Positions 27,166 to 35,485 of a stretch of DNA of 64,000 nt are shown here, piece by piece (the first letter of the stretch is position 1; every line of letters starts with the position of its first letter). The stretch comes from Alphaproteobacteria bacterium (lineage in GTDB: Bacteria > Pseudomonadota > Alphaproteobacteria > Bin65), in the NCBI GenBank assembly GCA_022819985.1, contig JAJEGH010000018.1, positions 1 to 64,000 of the forward strand, given 5' to 3'. The notes below the pieces were generated by a model that ran no database searches, was not told the DNA's origin, and was given only the letters and a program-made list of their open reading frames with translations. Made by a program: the position numbers and the translations under genes.

Positions 27166-27327
27166 GGCGGGGGGCTCCGGAAAGCGGTCTCGATGTCAGC
27201 CTGACCCGATCCGGCCGCACGGTCGAGGCGGCAATGAGCGCCATCGGGCACGCCCGGCCGCCTGCACAAGGCAGCCCTGCATCGAACCCCCTTCCCGCAC
27301 GGGCCGGTGGCGGCTATGCCCTGCGCC

Positions 27328-28092
27328 ATGCTGATCGAAAACCCCTGGTTCTGGGCGGCGGCGGTCCCGGCCGTGCTGATCGTCGGCATCTCCAAGGGCG
27401 GGGTCGGCGGCGGGCTGGGCACGGTCGGCGTGCCGATCCTGTCCCTGGTCGTCGATCCGCGCATCGCCGCGGCGGTGCTGCTGCCGGTGCTCTGCCTGAT
27501 CGACCTGATGTCGCTGAAGGCCTATTGGGGCCGCTGGCACCGGCGCAACATGCGCATCCTGATCGCCGCGGCGATGATCGGCATTCTCGCCGGCGCGCTG
27601 ACCTTCCGGCATCTGAACGCCGACGCCATCCGCGTGCTGATCGGCGTCATCGCCATCCTGTTCGCGCTGCGCACCTGGCTCGGCGCGCGGCAGGCCGACC
27701 GGCCGGCGAGTGTGCCGAACGCCGTGCGCGGCGGCCTGTGGGGCGCAGTCGCCGGCTTCACCAGCTTCGTCTCCCACAACGGCGGGCCGCCGGTCGCGGT
27801 CTACCTGCTGCCCCAGAAGCTGGACAAGACGCTGTACCAGGCGACGACGGTCGTGTTCTTCGCCGCGATCAACTATGTGAAACTGGTGCCCTACTGGCTG
27901 CTCGGGCAGTTTCCGGCGACCAACCTGACCGTATCGGCCGCGCTGTTCCCGCTGGCCGTGGCCGGGACGCTGCTCGGCGTGTGGCTGCACACCCGGATCT
28001 CCGACCGCTTCTTCTTCATTGCGGCCTATGTCCTGCTGTTCGGCATCGGCATCAAGCTGGTATACGACGGCATGACGGGCCTGCTGGCCTGA
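27328..28092 (+). CDS. TauE/SafE family sulfite/organosulfonate exporter
   Basis: About 254 aa with roughly eight membrane helices in two repeated halves, each with the family glycine motif: ISKGGVGGGLGTVGVPIL in the first, and FTSFVSHNGGPPVAVYLLP in the second. The family exports sulfite, sulfoacetate and related anions. Three in-frame starts exist (GTG 27307, ATG 27316, ATG 27328), none with a clear ribosome binding site; the last gives the usual N-terminus. It is followed after 22 nt by a thiol-dioxygenase-like cupin and then a four-domain rhodanese, which favours a role in clearing an oxidised sulfur product. Confidence 0.85.
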   Translation: MLIENPWFWAAAVPAVLIVGISKGGVGGGLGTVGVPILSLVVDPRIAAAVLLPVLCLIDLMSLKAYWGRWHRRNMRILIAAAMIGILAGALTFRHLNADAIRVLIGVIAILFALRTWLGARQADRPASVPNAVRGGLWGAVAGFTSFVSHNGGPPVAVYLLPQKLDKTLYQATTVVFFAAINYVKLVPYWLLGQFPATNLTVSAALFPLAVAGTLLGVWLHTRISDRFFFIAAYVLLFGIGIKLVYDGMTGLLA

Positions 28093-28114
28093 CCCGACGA
28101 GGGAGGAACACGGC

Positions 28115-28714
28115 ATGACGGCAAGCGACGCGGCGCGCCGGGAGGAGCGCAACCGGGCGGTGGCGGCGGCGGTCGCGGACATCCGCGCCATCGAGCGCGA
28201 CCATGGCGTGACGGCGGACGGCCTCGCCCGGATGAAGCGGCGGTTGCTGGAACTGACCAAGCGGGCGGACCTGTTTCCGGAAGCGGATTTTCCGCCGCCG
28301 GAGGGCGGCGCCGAATTTCCGGCCCATGTCTACCGGATCGCCGAGGACGACGACCACCGCTTCGCCCTCTACGTCCAGTCGGCGCTGGGCGCGTTGGATA
28401 CGCCGGCGCACAACCACACCACCTGGGCGGTCATTGCCGGCATCCACGGCGACGAGCTGAACCGCTTCTGGGAGCGCACGGCGGACGGCGGCGTGGCGGA
28501 GACCGGCCGGCGGGTGGTGCGCGCGGGCACGGCGGTCGCCTTCCTGCCAGACGAACTGCACTCCATCCATGTCGGGCCCGGCAACCGGGTCGTCAACTTC
28601 CACATGTACGGCCTGGCGCTGGACCGCCTGCACGAGCGGGAGTATTTCCGGGACGACGACGGCAGCTGGCGCAACTTCCCGGCCCAGCAGGGCATCATCG
28701 AGGCGCGCGGCTGA
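28115..28714 (+). CDS. thiol-dioxygenase-like cupin (cysteine/3-mercaptopropionate dioxygenase type)
   Basis: A 199-aa cupin related to type I cysteine dioxygenases (COG5553-like). The metal-binding motif HNHTTWAVIAGIHGDE supplies two His ligands, and LHSIHVGPGNRVVNFHMYG supplies the third. Such enzymes insert dioxygen into a thiol to give a sulfinate. Position supports this: exporter upstream, rhodanese downstream, an order reminiscent of the Pseudomonas thiol dioxygenase-rhodanese pair. Whether cysteine, 3-mercaptopropionate or another thiol is used cannot be told. A good ribosome binding site (GAGGGAGG) precedes the ATG. Confidence 0.75.
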   Translation: MTASDAARREERNRAVAAAVADIRAIERDHGVTADGLARMKRRLLELTKRADLFPEADFPPPEGGAEFPAHVYRIAEDDDHRFALYVQSALGALDTPAHNHTTWAVIAGIHGDELNRFWERTADGGVAETGRRVVRAGTAVAFLPDELHSIHVGPGNRVVNFHMYGLALDRLHEREYFRDDDGSWRNFPAQQGIIEARG

Positions 28715-28744
28715 CACCTTTCCCGCCGAACATTGCCCGGTACG

Positions 28745-28816
28745 GTCCCGGAAACGGTCCCGGAAACAGTCCCGGAAACAGTCCCGGAAACAGTCTTGAA
28801 ACGACCCCGGAAACGA
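28745..28816. repeat. 12-nt tandem repeat, six units
   Basis: Four near-perfect copies of GTCCCGGAAACA followed by two decayed ones fill the spacer immediately before the rhodanese start. The frame stays open through the array (PETVPETVPET), so an N-terminally extended rhodanese is conceivable, but no good start lies upstream. Confidence 0.85.
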
Positions 28817-28819
28817 TTC

Positions 28820-30400
28820 ATGAGCCTCTACATTTCCCCGGCGGACCTGCACGCCGCCCTGCAGGACGGCGACGAACTCGCGCTGATCGACGTGCGCGAA
28901 CAGGGCGTCTTCTTCCATTCCCACCTGTTCTGGGCGGTCTGCATCCCGCTCTCTCGCCTGGAGTTGCAGATTCTGGACCTCGTGCCGCGCAGGAGCGTGC
29001 GGGTCGTGCTGTGCGACGACGGGCCGTCCGGCCTCGCCGGCGCGGCGATGGAGGTGCTGGGCGCGCTCGGCTACAGCGATGTCCGCATTCTCGAGGGCGG
29101 CACGGCGGCCTGGGCGGAGGCCGGCCATGAGCTCTATTCCGGCGTCAACGTGCCGTCCAAGGCGTTCGGCGAATTCGTCGAGCACGCCTACGACACGCCA
29201 CGCGTTCCGGCGCAGGAACTCGACGAAATCGTCCGCTCCGGCCGGGACATGGTGATTCTGGACAGCCGGCCGGTCGAAGAATACCGGCGCATGAACATCC
29301 CCGGCGGCATCGACGTGCCGGGGGCGGAGCTGGTCTACCGGGTCCACGAGATCGCGCCGGACCCGGAGACGCTGGTGATCGTCAACTGCGCCGGGCGGAC
29401 GCGCAGCATCATCGGCGCCCAGAGCCTGATCAACGCCGGCATCCCCAACGAGGTCGCCGCGCTCAAGGACGGCACCATGGGCTGGGAACTGGCCGGGTTT
29501 GCCTGCGAGCACGGCGCAGAGCGCTTCGGCCCCGATCCGTCGGCGGCGGCCGTCGCGGTAGCGCAGGAGCGGGCGGCGGCGGTCGCCCGGCGGTTCGGCG
29601 TGCCCTTCGCCGACAAGGCGGCGGTCGGTCGCTGGCAGGCCGAGGCAGATGTACGTACGTTGTACCTTCTGGACGTACGTACGCCGGAGGAGTTCGCTGC
29701 CGGCCATGTCGCCGGCGCGCGCCACGCGCCCGGCGGACAACTGGTGCAGGCGACCGACGAATATGTCGCGACGCGCAACGCCCGGATCGTGCTGTTCGAC
29801 GACGAGCGGGTGCGCGCCGTCATGACGGCTTCCTGGCTGATCCAGCTCGGCTGGCGGGACGTCCATGTTTATGACGGCGCGATCGCGGACTGGCCGGTCG
29901 AGACCGGGCCGCGCCCGCCGACGGCGCCGGAGATCGAACAATGGGAGACGATCGGTCCGGACGATCTGGAGTCGGACGATTTCATCCTCGACCTGTCCGA
30001 CAGCCTGACCTACCGCCGCGGCCGTATTCCGGGCGCGTGGTGGGGCCTGCGCACCCGGCTCGACGAGGCGCTGCTGCCGGACGACAAGCGCATCGTCCTC
30101 TACGCCGACGACGACCGGATGGCCCATCTGGCGGCCGGGGAACTGTCGTGCCTCGAAATCGAGGACGATTTCGTCGTGCTGGCCGGCGGCCTGGCGGCCT
30201 GGCGCGCCGCGGGCCGGGCGGTCGAGCCGGACGACGGCCGGATGACCCTGGCGACGACCGAGCCGAACGACGTCTGGTACAAGCCCTACGACACCGACGA
30301 AGAGGTCCGGGCGAAGATGGAAGAATATCTGGTGTGGGAGGTCGCGCTGGTCGAACAGATCGCGCGCGACGGCACCGTGAACTTCCGCAAATACCCGTGA
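28820..30400 (+). CDS. four-domain rhodanese-like sulfurtransferase
   Basis: About 526 aa with four consecutive rhodanese modules. Module 1 (residues about 5-105) has the loop VVLCDDGPSGLAG and module 2 (about 125-235) has LVIVNCAGRTRSIIG, both with the active-site Cys. Module 3 (about 275-375; LLDVRTPEEFAAGH) has IVLFDDERVRA and module 4 (about 395-490) has IVLYADDDRMAH, both without it. So two modules can carry a persulfide and two are probably structural. The start is placed at ATG 28820 after the tandem repeat. It likely moves sulfane sulfur in the thiol-oxidation group with the cupin and exporter. Confidence 0.88.
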   Translation: MSLYISPADLHAALQDGDELALIDVREQGVFFHSHLFWAVCIPLSRLELQILDLVPRRSVRVVLCDDGPSGLAGAAMEVLGALGYSDVRILEGGTAAWAEAGHELYSGVNVPSKAFGEFVEHAYDTPRVPAQELDEIVRSGRDMVILDSRPVEEYRRMNIPGGIDVPGAELVYRVHEIAPDPETLVIVNCAGRTRSIIGAQSLINAGIPNEVAALKDGTMGWELAGFACEHGAERFGPDPSAAAVAVAQERAAAVARRFGVPFADKAAVGRWQAEADVRTLYLLDVRTPEEFAAGHVAGARHAPGGQLVQATDEYVATRNARIVLFDDERVRAVMTASWLIQLGWRDVHVYDGAIADWPVETGPRPPTAPEIEQWETIGPDDLESDDFILDLSDSLTYRRGRIPGAWWGLRTRLDEALLPDDKRIVLYADDDRMAHLAAGELSCLEIEDDFVVLAGGLAAWRAAGRAVEPDDGRMTLATTEPNDVWYKPYDTDEEVRAKMEEYLVWEVALVEQIARDGTVNFRKYP

Positions 30401-30410
30401 CGCACCGGCA

Positions 30411-31286
30411 ATGATCCCCGCAAAGATCCCCGCAAAGATCAGGATCATGGACGCCCGTGGCATGGATGCGGGCATGGATCCGGCGGACGTTCCGGCGCCG
30501 CTGCCGTCCGCCACCGTCCTGCTGCTGCGCGACGGCGCGGACGGTCTGGAGGTTTTCATGGTGGAGCGCAGCGGCCGGGTCGGCGCCTTCGCCGGCGCAA
30601 TGGTGTTCCCCGGCGGCAAGGTCGCGCCCGGAGATTCGTCGGCCGAGTTGCGGGCGCTGGCCGACAATGCGGAAGAACTGGACGACGCGGCCTTCGGCTT
30701 CGCCGTTTCCTCGGTGCGCGAAGCCTTCGAGGAATGCGGCGTGCTGCTGGCGCACCGCGACGGCGCGACGCTGACCGACGCCGAACTGGCGCCGCTCGCC
30801 GGCTTCCGCGAAGCGGTCGGCCGCAACCGGATATCGTTCGCCCGCTTCCTCGCCGACCGCGGGCTGCGTCTCGATCTGGCCGGACTGGCGCCCTTTTCCC
30901 GCTGGGTGACGCCGGCGTTCCGGCCCAGGCGGTTCGACACGATGTTCTTCCTCGCCGCGGTGCCGCCGGACCAGACGCTGAGCCACGACGGCAGCGAGAC
31001 GGTGCACGGCCTGTGGACCCGGCCGCAGGACGCCATCGACGGCGCCGACCGGGAGCTGAAATATTCGCTCTATTTCGCCACCCGGCTGAACCTGATGGAT
31101 CTGGCGCTGAGCGAGACCGTGGCCGACGCGCTCGCCCGCGCCGCCGGGCGGACGCCGCCGCAGGCCATGCCGTGGCGCGAGATGACGCCGGACGGCCCGC
31201 GGCTGCGCATCGATCCCGATTCCGGCTATGCGCTGGTGCAGACGAGCCTGGAAGTCGCGGGCGGCATCGCCCCCTTGCCGAACTGA
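30411..31286 (+). CDS. NUDIX hydrolase with a split Nudix box
   Basis: A 291-aa Nudix-fold protein of the longer NUDT19-like type. The strand ATVLLLRDGADGLEVFMVERSG is followed by MVFPGGKVAPGD; the helix SSVREAFEECGVLLAHRDG then completes the Nudix box after an insertion of about 25 residues, as in that subgroup. Substrates of relatives include CoA and acyl-CoA. The N-terminus MIPAKIPAKIRI arises from a 12-nt duplication (30413-30436); an alternative start at 30447 would remove it. It lies 10 nt after the rhodanese gene, probably in the same operon. Confidence 0.85.
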   Translation: MIPAKIPAKIRIMDARGMDAGMDPADVPAPLPSATVLLLRDGADGLEVFMVERSGRVGAFAGAMVFPGGKVAPGDSSAELRALADNAEELDDAAFGFAVSSVREAFEECGVLLAHRDGATLTDAELAPLAGFREAVGRNRISFARFLADRGLRLDLAGLAPFSRWVTPAFRPRRFDTMFFLAAVPPDQTLSHDGSETVHGLWTRPQDAIDGADRELKYSLYFATRLNLMDLALSETVADALARAAGRTPPQAMPWREMTPDGPRLRIDPDSGYALVQTSLEVAGGIAPLPN

Positions 31287-31337
31287 AGCCCGTCCCAATA
31301 TTAGAATCGATCTAATCCATAGCGGGGCCAGCGGAAA

Positions 31338-31928
31338 ATGAACGTGCTGACGCGCGCCGACATCATGACGATGGCCGATTACGGGAAGGTGCGCACGGAA
31401 AAGCGCCGCGAGATTGCGCAGGTCAAGAAGAACCGGCGGGTCGAGGTCGGCCCCTTCGCGACCTTTTATTTCGAGAACCGCGCCACCATGTGGCACCAGA
31501 TCCACGAGATGCTGTTTATCGAGAAGGGCGGGGAAGAGCAGATCGCCGACGAGCTGGCGGCCTACAACCCGCTGATCCCGAACGGCCGCGAGCTGGTTGC
31601 GACGGTGATGATCGAGATCGACGACGAGCGCCGGCGGCGCACCGTTCTGGGCCGGCTCGGCGGTTTCGAGGAAACCATGTTCATCCGCTTCGGCGATTGC
31701 GAGATCGGCGGCATCCCCGAAGACGACGTCGACCGCACGACAGCGGACGGCAAGGCCTCCTCCGTCCAGTTCGTGCATTTCCCGTTCACCGACATCCAGG
31801 CCGCCGCTTTCAAATCGGGCAAATCCGTTGCGGGCGAAGCCGTCGTCGGCGTCGGCCATCCGAACTACGCCCATATGGCCGTGATGTCCGGGGCGGTCCG
31901 GGAATCGCTGGCGGCGGACCTGGATTAA
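31338..31928 (+). CDS. DUF3501 family protein
   Basis: A 196-aa protein of the DUF3501 family, function unknown. Recognisable stretches are LTRADIMTMADYGKVRTEKRREI, VGPFATFYFENRATMWHQIHEMLFIEKGG, ELVATVMIEID and VQFVHFPFTDIQAAAF. The family often sits near rubrerythrin-like or Fe-S redox genes, which are not seen here. It is in line with the rhodanese-NUDIX group but separated by about 50 nt. Confidence is high for the family and nil for the function. Confidence 0.85.
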   Translation: MNVLTRADIMTMADYGKVRTEKRREIAQVKKNRRVEVGPFATFYFENRATMWHQIHEMLFIEKGGEEQIADELAAYNPLIPNGRELVATVMIEIDDERRRRTVLGRLGGFEETMFIRFGDCEIGGIPEDDVDRTTADGKASSVQFVHFPFTDIQAAAFKSGKSVAGEAVVGVGHPNYAHMAVMSGAVRESLAADLD

Positions 31929-32073
31929 AGCTCGCCGCCGAACTCGGCTGCCCGGCCTGCCCGCCGGCCATCGATAAATCGCTTCGACGACAGGCCCCGT
32001 ATCGAGTAGGCTCGGCCGGTTGCCGGATCCCGTTGCCTCCGAAACGTAGCGGCAGCGTCGAGCGGAGCGGGCG

Positions 32074-32316
32074 ATGTCAGGATCAGAGATCATTTTCGAA
32101 GTCAGCGAAGACGAGCTGGACGGTGGCTATTCGGCCAGCGCGCTCGGCTTCGGCATCCACACGGAAGGCGACACGCTGGAGGAGCTTCGCCGAAATGTCC
32201 GGGAAGCGGTGGACTGCTACTTCGACGACAGCATGACCCGGCCCCGCCCGATCCGCCTTCACTACGTCAGGGACGAGGTTCTCGTGGCGCTTCCAGCCCC
32301 ACAGCCCCCAAAATGA
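32074..32316 (+). CDS. HicB-like small protein (often misnamed 2-oxoisovalerate dehydrogenase)
   Basis: An 80-aa protein with the partial RNase-H-like HicB fold: IIFEVSEDELDGGYSASALGFGIHTEGDTLEELRRNVREAVDCYFDD, then a basic strand RPIRLHYVRDEVLVALP. Relatives are usually followed by a HicA-type mRNA-interferase toxin, and some carry a misleading enzyme name. Here no HicA follows. The next gene, overlapping by 4 bp, encodes an unrelated secreted protein. No DNA-binding domain is visible, so it may be an orphan antitoxin or a repurposed small protein. Confidence 0.75.
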   Translation: MSGSEIIFEVSEDELDGGYSASALGFGIHTEGDTLEELRRNVREAVDCYFDDSMTRPRPIRLHYVRDEVLVALPAPQPPK

Positions 32317-32645
32317 ACGGCAAATCTTTTGTCCTAGGGGCGATGTTAAGCGCGACCCTTGCAGTGCCGGCAGTAGCAGGATGTGAAGTCGATATCTCCG
32401 ACTACGTTGGCTGGCAGATCATCTATTCCGGCACAGTCACAGGTTATGTAGACGAAAACGGTAAAAAGGAGGATAGTTTTGAAGGCTGCGAATACGGTCG
32501 TATATTGATTGTCGATTACACCAAGAAGGTAACATGCGCTGAGTACAACTACTCTTATGCTTACCACCCGGACATAGTAGTCTTATCTAACGGCTCCAAC
32601 CTAAAAGCCTGTATCGACAATGAAATATATGACGTTCGGAGATGA
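32313..32645 (+). CDS. small secreted four-cysteine protein, unknown
   Basis: A 110-aa protein I do not recognise. It has a clear signal peptide (KSFVLGAMLSATLAVPAVAG), then about 88 residues with four Cys (GCEVD, EGCEY, VTCAE, KACID) and many Tyr, suggesting a small disulfide-bonded extracytoplasmic domain. Its ATG overlaps the stop of the HicB-like gene (ATGA), so translation is coupled. Base composition is visibly poorer in GC than the surrounding genes and uses AT-ending codons, pointing to recent acquisition. It occupies the position of a HicA toxin. Confidence 0.6.
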   Translation: MNGKSFVLGAMLSATLAVPAVAGCEVDISDYVGWQIIYSGTVTGYVDENGKKEDSFEGCEYGRILIVDYTKKVTCAEYNYSYAYHPDIVVLSNGSNLKACIDNEIYDVRR

Positions 32646-32677
32646 CCCGACAAAGTGAAGCAACCTTTATATATGAT

Positions 32678-32934
32678 CCCCCTCCGAAGAGGATTGCTCT
32701 GCGGAAGCCGAACGAAACCGTGTGATCGGCTCCCGCCACCCCCGCCGTCATTCCGACCGGAGCGCCCCGGATTCAATCCGGGGCGCGCAGCGGAGGAATC
32801 TTAACGCAAGACCAAGGGTTTCTTATGGGTGAGACTGAGTCGAGATTCCTCCACTACGCCCCGACCCTTCGGGCCGGGGCTCCGGTCGGAATGACGGTGA
32901 GGAGTTTCGCAGAGAAATCCTCTGAAGAGGGGGA
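32678..32934. repeat. MITE-like interspersed repeat, subfamily A, copy 2 (inverted)
   Basis: Ends are CCCCCTCCGAAGAGGATT and AATCCTCTGAAGAGGGGG, an inverted pair. Nested is a 153-bp unit at 32745-32897 with CCGTCATTCCGACCGGAGC and GCTCCGGTCGGAATGACGG ends. Read on the minus strand, the core GTCTCACCCATAAGAAACCC matches copy 1 at 5.7-5.9 kb with a few changes, and the nested units have the same length. It accounts for nearly all of the 372-bp spacer before the hsp20 gene. Confidence 0.8.
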
Positions 32935-33017
32935 GGAATAGAGGCGAGGCGTCGTACCGGCCAACGTGAGGCGATAGACGGCGAAGGTTTTTTTCGCTTC
33001 GAGTGCGGCAGGCGCAA

Positions 33018-33497
33018 TCAGCCCTCGTCCGCCTCCACGTCGATCGTTTCGGCCGGCCTTGCGCGCGCCTTGCCGCCGGTAGCGCCTGCGCCGGGCCGGA
33101 TCGGCACGCTCTTTACCGCCTCCTCGACGGCCGGGCGGGCCAGGTCGATGCCGAGCAGGCCGTTCTCCAGCGCCGCGCCCTCGACCTCGATGCCCTCGGC
33201 CAGCATGAAGGTGCGCTGGAACTGGCGCGCGGCGATGCCGCGATGCAGGTAGACCCGGTCCTCGCCCCCGGTCTGCCGGCCGCGGACGATGAGTTGCCGG
33301 CCCTCGACCGTGACCGTGAGATCGTCCATCGCGAAGCCGGCGACGGCCAGCGTAATGCGCAGCGCGTTCTCGCCGGTCTGTTCGATATTGTAGGGCGGAT
33401 AGCCGTCGGCCGAAGCCTTGGCGATCCGGTCGACGGTCTGCTCGAACTCGTCGAAGCCAAGGAGGAACGGACTGTTGAACAGGGACAGGCGGGCCAT
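33018..33497 (-). CDS. Hsp20/alpha-crystallin small heat-shock protein (IbpA type)
   Basis: About 159 aa. The IbpA-type start is typical: LSLFNSPFLLGFDEFEQTVDRIAK, then YPPYNIEQTGENALRITLAVAGF, the alpha-crystallin domain with LTVTVEGRQLIVRG and YLHRGIAARQFQRTFMLAEGIEV, ending in the GLLGIDLARP hydrophobic edge. It is an ATP-independent holdase for unfolding proteins. ATG 33497 follows a GGGAG ribosome binding site, so the longer ORF to 33701 is rejected. A CTTGAG motif about 70 nt upstream could belong to a heat-shock sigma promoter, but the rest of that promoter is not convincing. Confidence 0.9.
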   Translation of the reverse strand: MARLSLFNSPFLLGFDEFEQTVDRIAKASADGYPPYNIEQTGENALRITLAVAGFAMDDLTVTVEGRQLIVRGRQTGGEDRVYLHRGIAARQFQRTFMLAEGIEVEGAALENGLLGIDLARPAVEEAVKSVPIRPGAGATGGKARARPAETIDVEADEG

Positions 33498-33694
33498 GCG
33501 CGCTCCCGTTTGCGGGCCTGCCGGCGGGCCGGTTGCCGGCGCCGGAGTGTAGTGTGCGGAATGTGTTGACCTCAAGGCGGCCGGCGGCAAATAACCGGGA
33601 CCGGATCGCAGACCGGGATTGAGACCCGATTGGGCCGGCGCGGCCGTCCCGGAAAGCGGGCCGCGCGGCGAACCGGAGCGGGAAGAAAAACGCG

Positions 33695-34651
33695 ATGACA
33701 TGGTCGCTCGGCCGCGAAGGAACGCATGAAACGGTCTCGCAGCGCGACCGGCGCGGCCGGCCCCTGCGCACCGTCATCTGTATGGAAACCGGGCTGGTCC
33801 GCAACGATCCGGTCCCCGGAGATGCGGAACTGGAACGGTTTTACGGCGAGGAATACCGGATCGCCTACAAGGGCAGCGCCCGGCCCCGGCGCCGGCAGAT
33901 CCTGCGCAATTTCCGCCGGGCGGTGGCCCATGTCCGGGCCAACCGCGACATGCTGGCGGCGGCGGACCGGGTGCTGGAGATCGGCGCCGGTTCGGGCGAA
34001 ATCGCCTTCGTGATGGCGCAGCTCGGCAAGCGCGTCACCGGCATCGAGCCGAATGTCGGCTACGCCGCCTATTGCCGGGACGAACTGGGCCTGGACGTGC
34101 GCACCGCGCATCTGGCGCCCGGCCTGTTCCCGCCCGGCGAATTCGACCTGATCCGGTTGAGCCATGTGCTCGAGCATCTGAACGACCCGGTCAAATCTCT
34201 CGGCCAGATTGCGGCCTGGCTGACGCCGGGCGGCGTCCTCTATGTCGAAGTGCCGAATATCGAGACCTATTGCCGGACGAAATCGCGCGGCGGCATGTTT
34301 CATTACGCCCATATCTACAATTTCAACCCGTGGACGCTGCGCGCCTGCGCCGGGCTGGCGGGCCTTGCGGAAGCGCCGGAGACGGCGGAGCGCTCGGCGG
34401 GCACGACCGGCGTCTTTTTCCGCCGCGATGCCGGGGCGGCGGCGCGCACCGGGACCGAGAATCCGGAAAATGCGCGCCATGTGCGCGAACTGATCCGCCG
34501 GCACTATGCCGGCGCCTTCGCAAGGGGGAAGGCGGCGCGGCCGCTGAAGAAGCTCGGCATGCGGATCGAGGAAACGCTGGCCGGGCTGGCCGCCGGCGGC
34601 CCCCGCGACATCGGGGAGCGGGCGATGCGCAGCCTCCTGCAAGGCGCTTGA
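33695..34651 (+). CDS. class I SAM-dependent methyltransferase
   Basis: A 318-aa methyltransferase. The SAM-binding loop is VLEIGAGSGEIAFVMAQLG, followed by VTGIEPNVGYAAY, the LIRLSHVLEHLNDPV helix-strand (methyltransferase type 11/12 signature HVLEH) and LTPGGVLYVEVPNIE. The N-terminal 90 residues contain ERFYGEEYR, seen in enzymes acting on sugars or cell-surface glycans. It heads a run of five plus-strand genes leading to Kdo transferase and lipid A kinase, so an LPS-related substrate is likely by context. Its stop overlaps the next start (TTGA). Confidence 0.82.
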   Translation: MTWSLGREGTHETVSQRDRRGRPLRTVICMETGLVRNDPVPGDAELERFYGEEYRIAYKGSARPRRRQILRNFRRAVAHVRANRDMLAAADRVLEIGAGSGEIAFVMAQLGKRVTGIEPNVGYAAYCRDELGLDVRTAHLAPGLFPPGEFDLIRLSHVLEHLNDPVKSLGQIAAWLTPGGVLYVEVPNIETYCRTKSRGGMFHYAHIYNFNPWTLRACAGLAGLAEAPETAERSAGTTGVFFRRDAGAAARTGTENPENARHVRELIRRHYAGAFARGKAARPLKKLGMRIEETLAGLAAGGPRDIGERAMRSLLQGA

Positions 34652-35352
34652 CGCGGGTGCCGCCCTCCGGCAGGGCCGATCCGCCCGAAACGCCGTCGGA
34701 CGAGCCGTTCGGTCGGCCGTTCGGCCGGCTGCGGGCCTGGCTGGAATTGCTGGTCCTCGACCACGGTTTCCTGCGCCTCGCCTACCGGCACTGGTACGAA
34801 ATCGCGCCCGGCCTGTACCGCTCCAACCAGCCGGCGCCGTTTCAGGTCCGCCGCGCCGCCCGGTCCGGCATCCGCACCATCGTCAACCTGCGCCGCGCCA
34901 ACGAGAGCGGACACTATCTGCTGGAGCGCGAAGCCGCCGAGAAAGCCGGGCTTTCCCAGGTCGATTTCTTTCTCTCCTCGCGCAGCGCGCCGCGGCGGCA
35001 ACAACTGCTGGACGCCGCGGAAATGTTCGGCCGGATCGACTATCCGGCCCTGATCCACTGCAAGTCCGGCGTCGACCGGACCGGCCTGATGGGGGCGCTG
35101 TATATCCTGATCAAGGGCGGTACCGCCGCCGCGGCGCTCGAACAGTTCGGCTGGCGCTACGGCTATATCGGCGCCGGGCCCACCGGCATCGGCAAGGCGC
35201 TCGTTCTGGCCTACGCCAGGGCGCAGGCCGAAACCGGCGCCGATTTCCTTACCTGGGTCGCCGAAAGCTACGATCCGGCGGCGCTCGAAGCCGGCTTCCG
35301 TCCGCGGCCGCTCGCCACCGCCCTGGTCGATTTCGTTCTGCGCCGGGAATAG
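34648..35352 (+). CDS. dual-specificity/tyrosine phosphatase-like protein
   Basis: About 234 aa. The P-loop of cysteine phosphatases is intact: ALIHCKSGVDRTGLMGALY (HCx5R). Upstream are LYRSNQPAPFQVRRAARSGIRTIVNLR, a fold landmark of DSP-like bacterial phosphatases, and an FFLSSRSAPRR loop. The start is TTG 34648, overlapping the methyltransferase stop, or GTG 34657. The ORF track fuses it to an upstream shadow. Embedded in an LPS operon, it could act on a lipid or phosphosugar rather than on protein tyrosine; that is inference from neighbours. Confidence 0.82.
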   Translation: MTRVPPSGRADPPETPSDEPFGRPFGRLRAWLELLVLDHGFLRLAYRHWYEIAPGLYRSNQPAPFQVRRAARSGIRTIVNLRRANESGHYLLEREAAEKAGLSQVDFFLSSRSAPRRQQLLDAAEMFGRIDYPALIHCKSGVDRTGLMGALYILIKGGTAAAALEQFGWRYGYIGAGPTGIGKALVLAYARAQAETGADFLTWVAESYDPAALEAGFRPRPLATALVDFVLRRE

Positions 35353-35485
35353 CGTCGGCCCTGCGCGCGTCCGCTACCGCGCCACCGCGCTTTGGGACAT
35401 AGGGACGCGCGTTCGCCGCCGATTCTGCGCCGCACGGCGCCGCCATGATAAAAAGCCGCCTCACCGAAACGTCAGGAGCCGCCGT

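Noticed and set aside
28745-28816. CRISPR-like repeats
   Set aside because: The units are 12 nt and contiguous with no spacers, so this is a tandem repeat, not an array.
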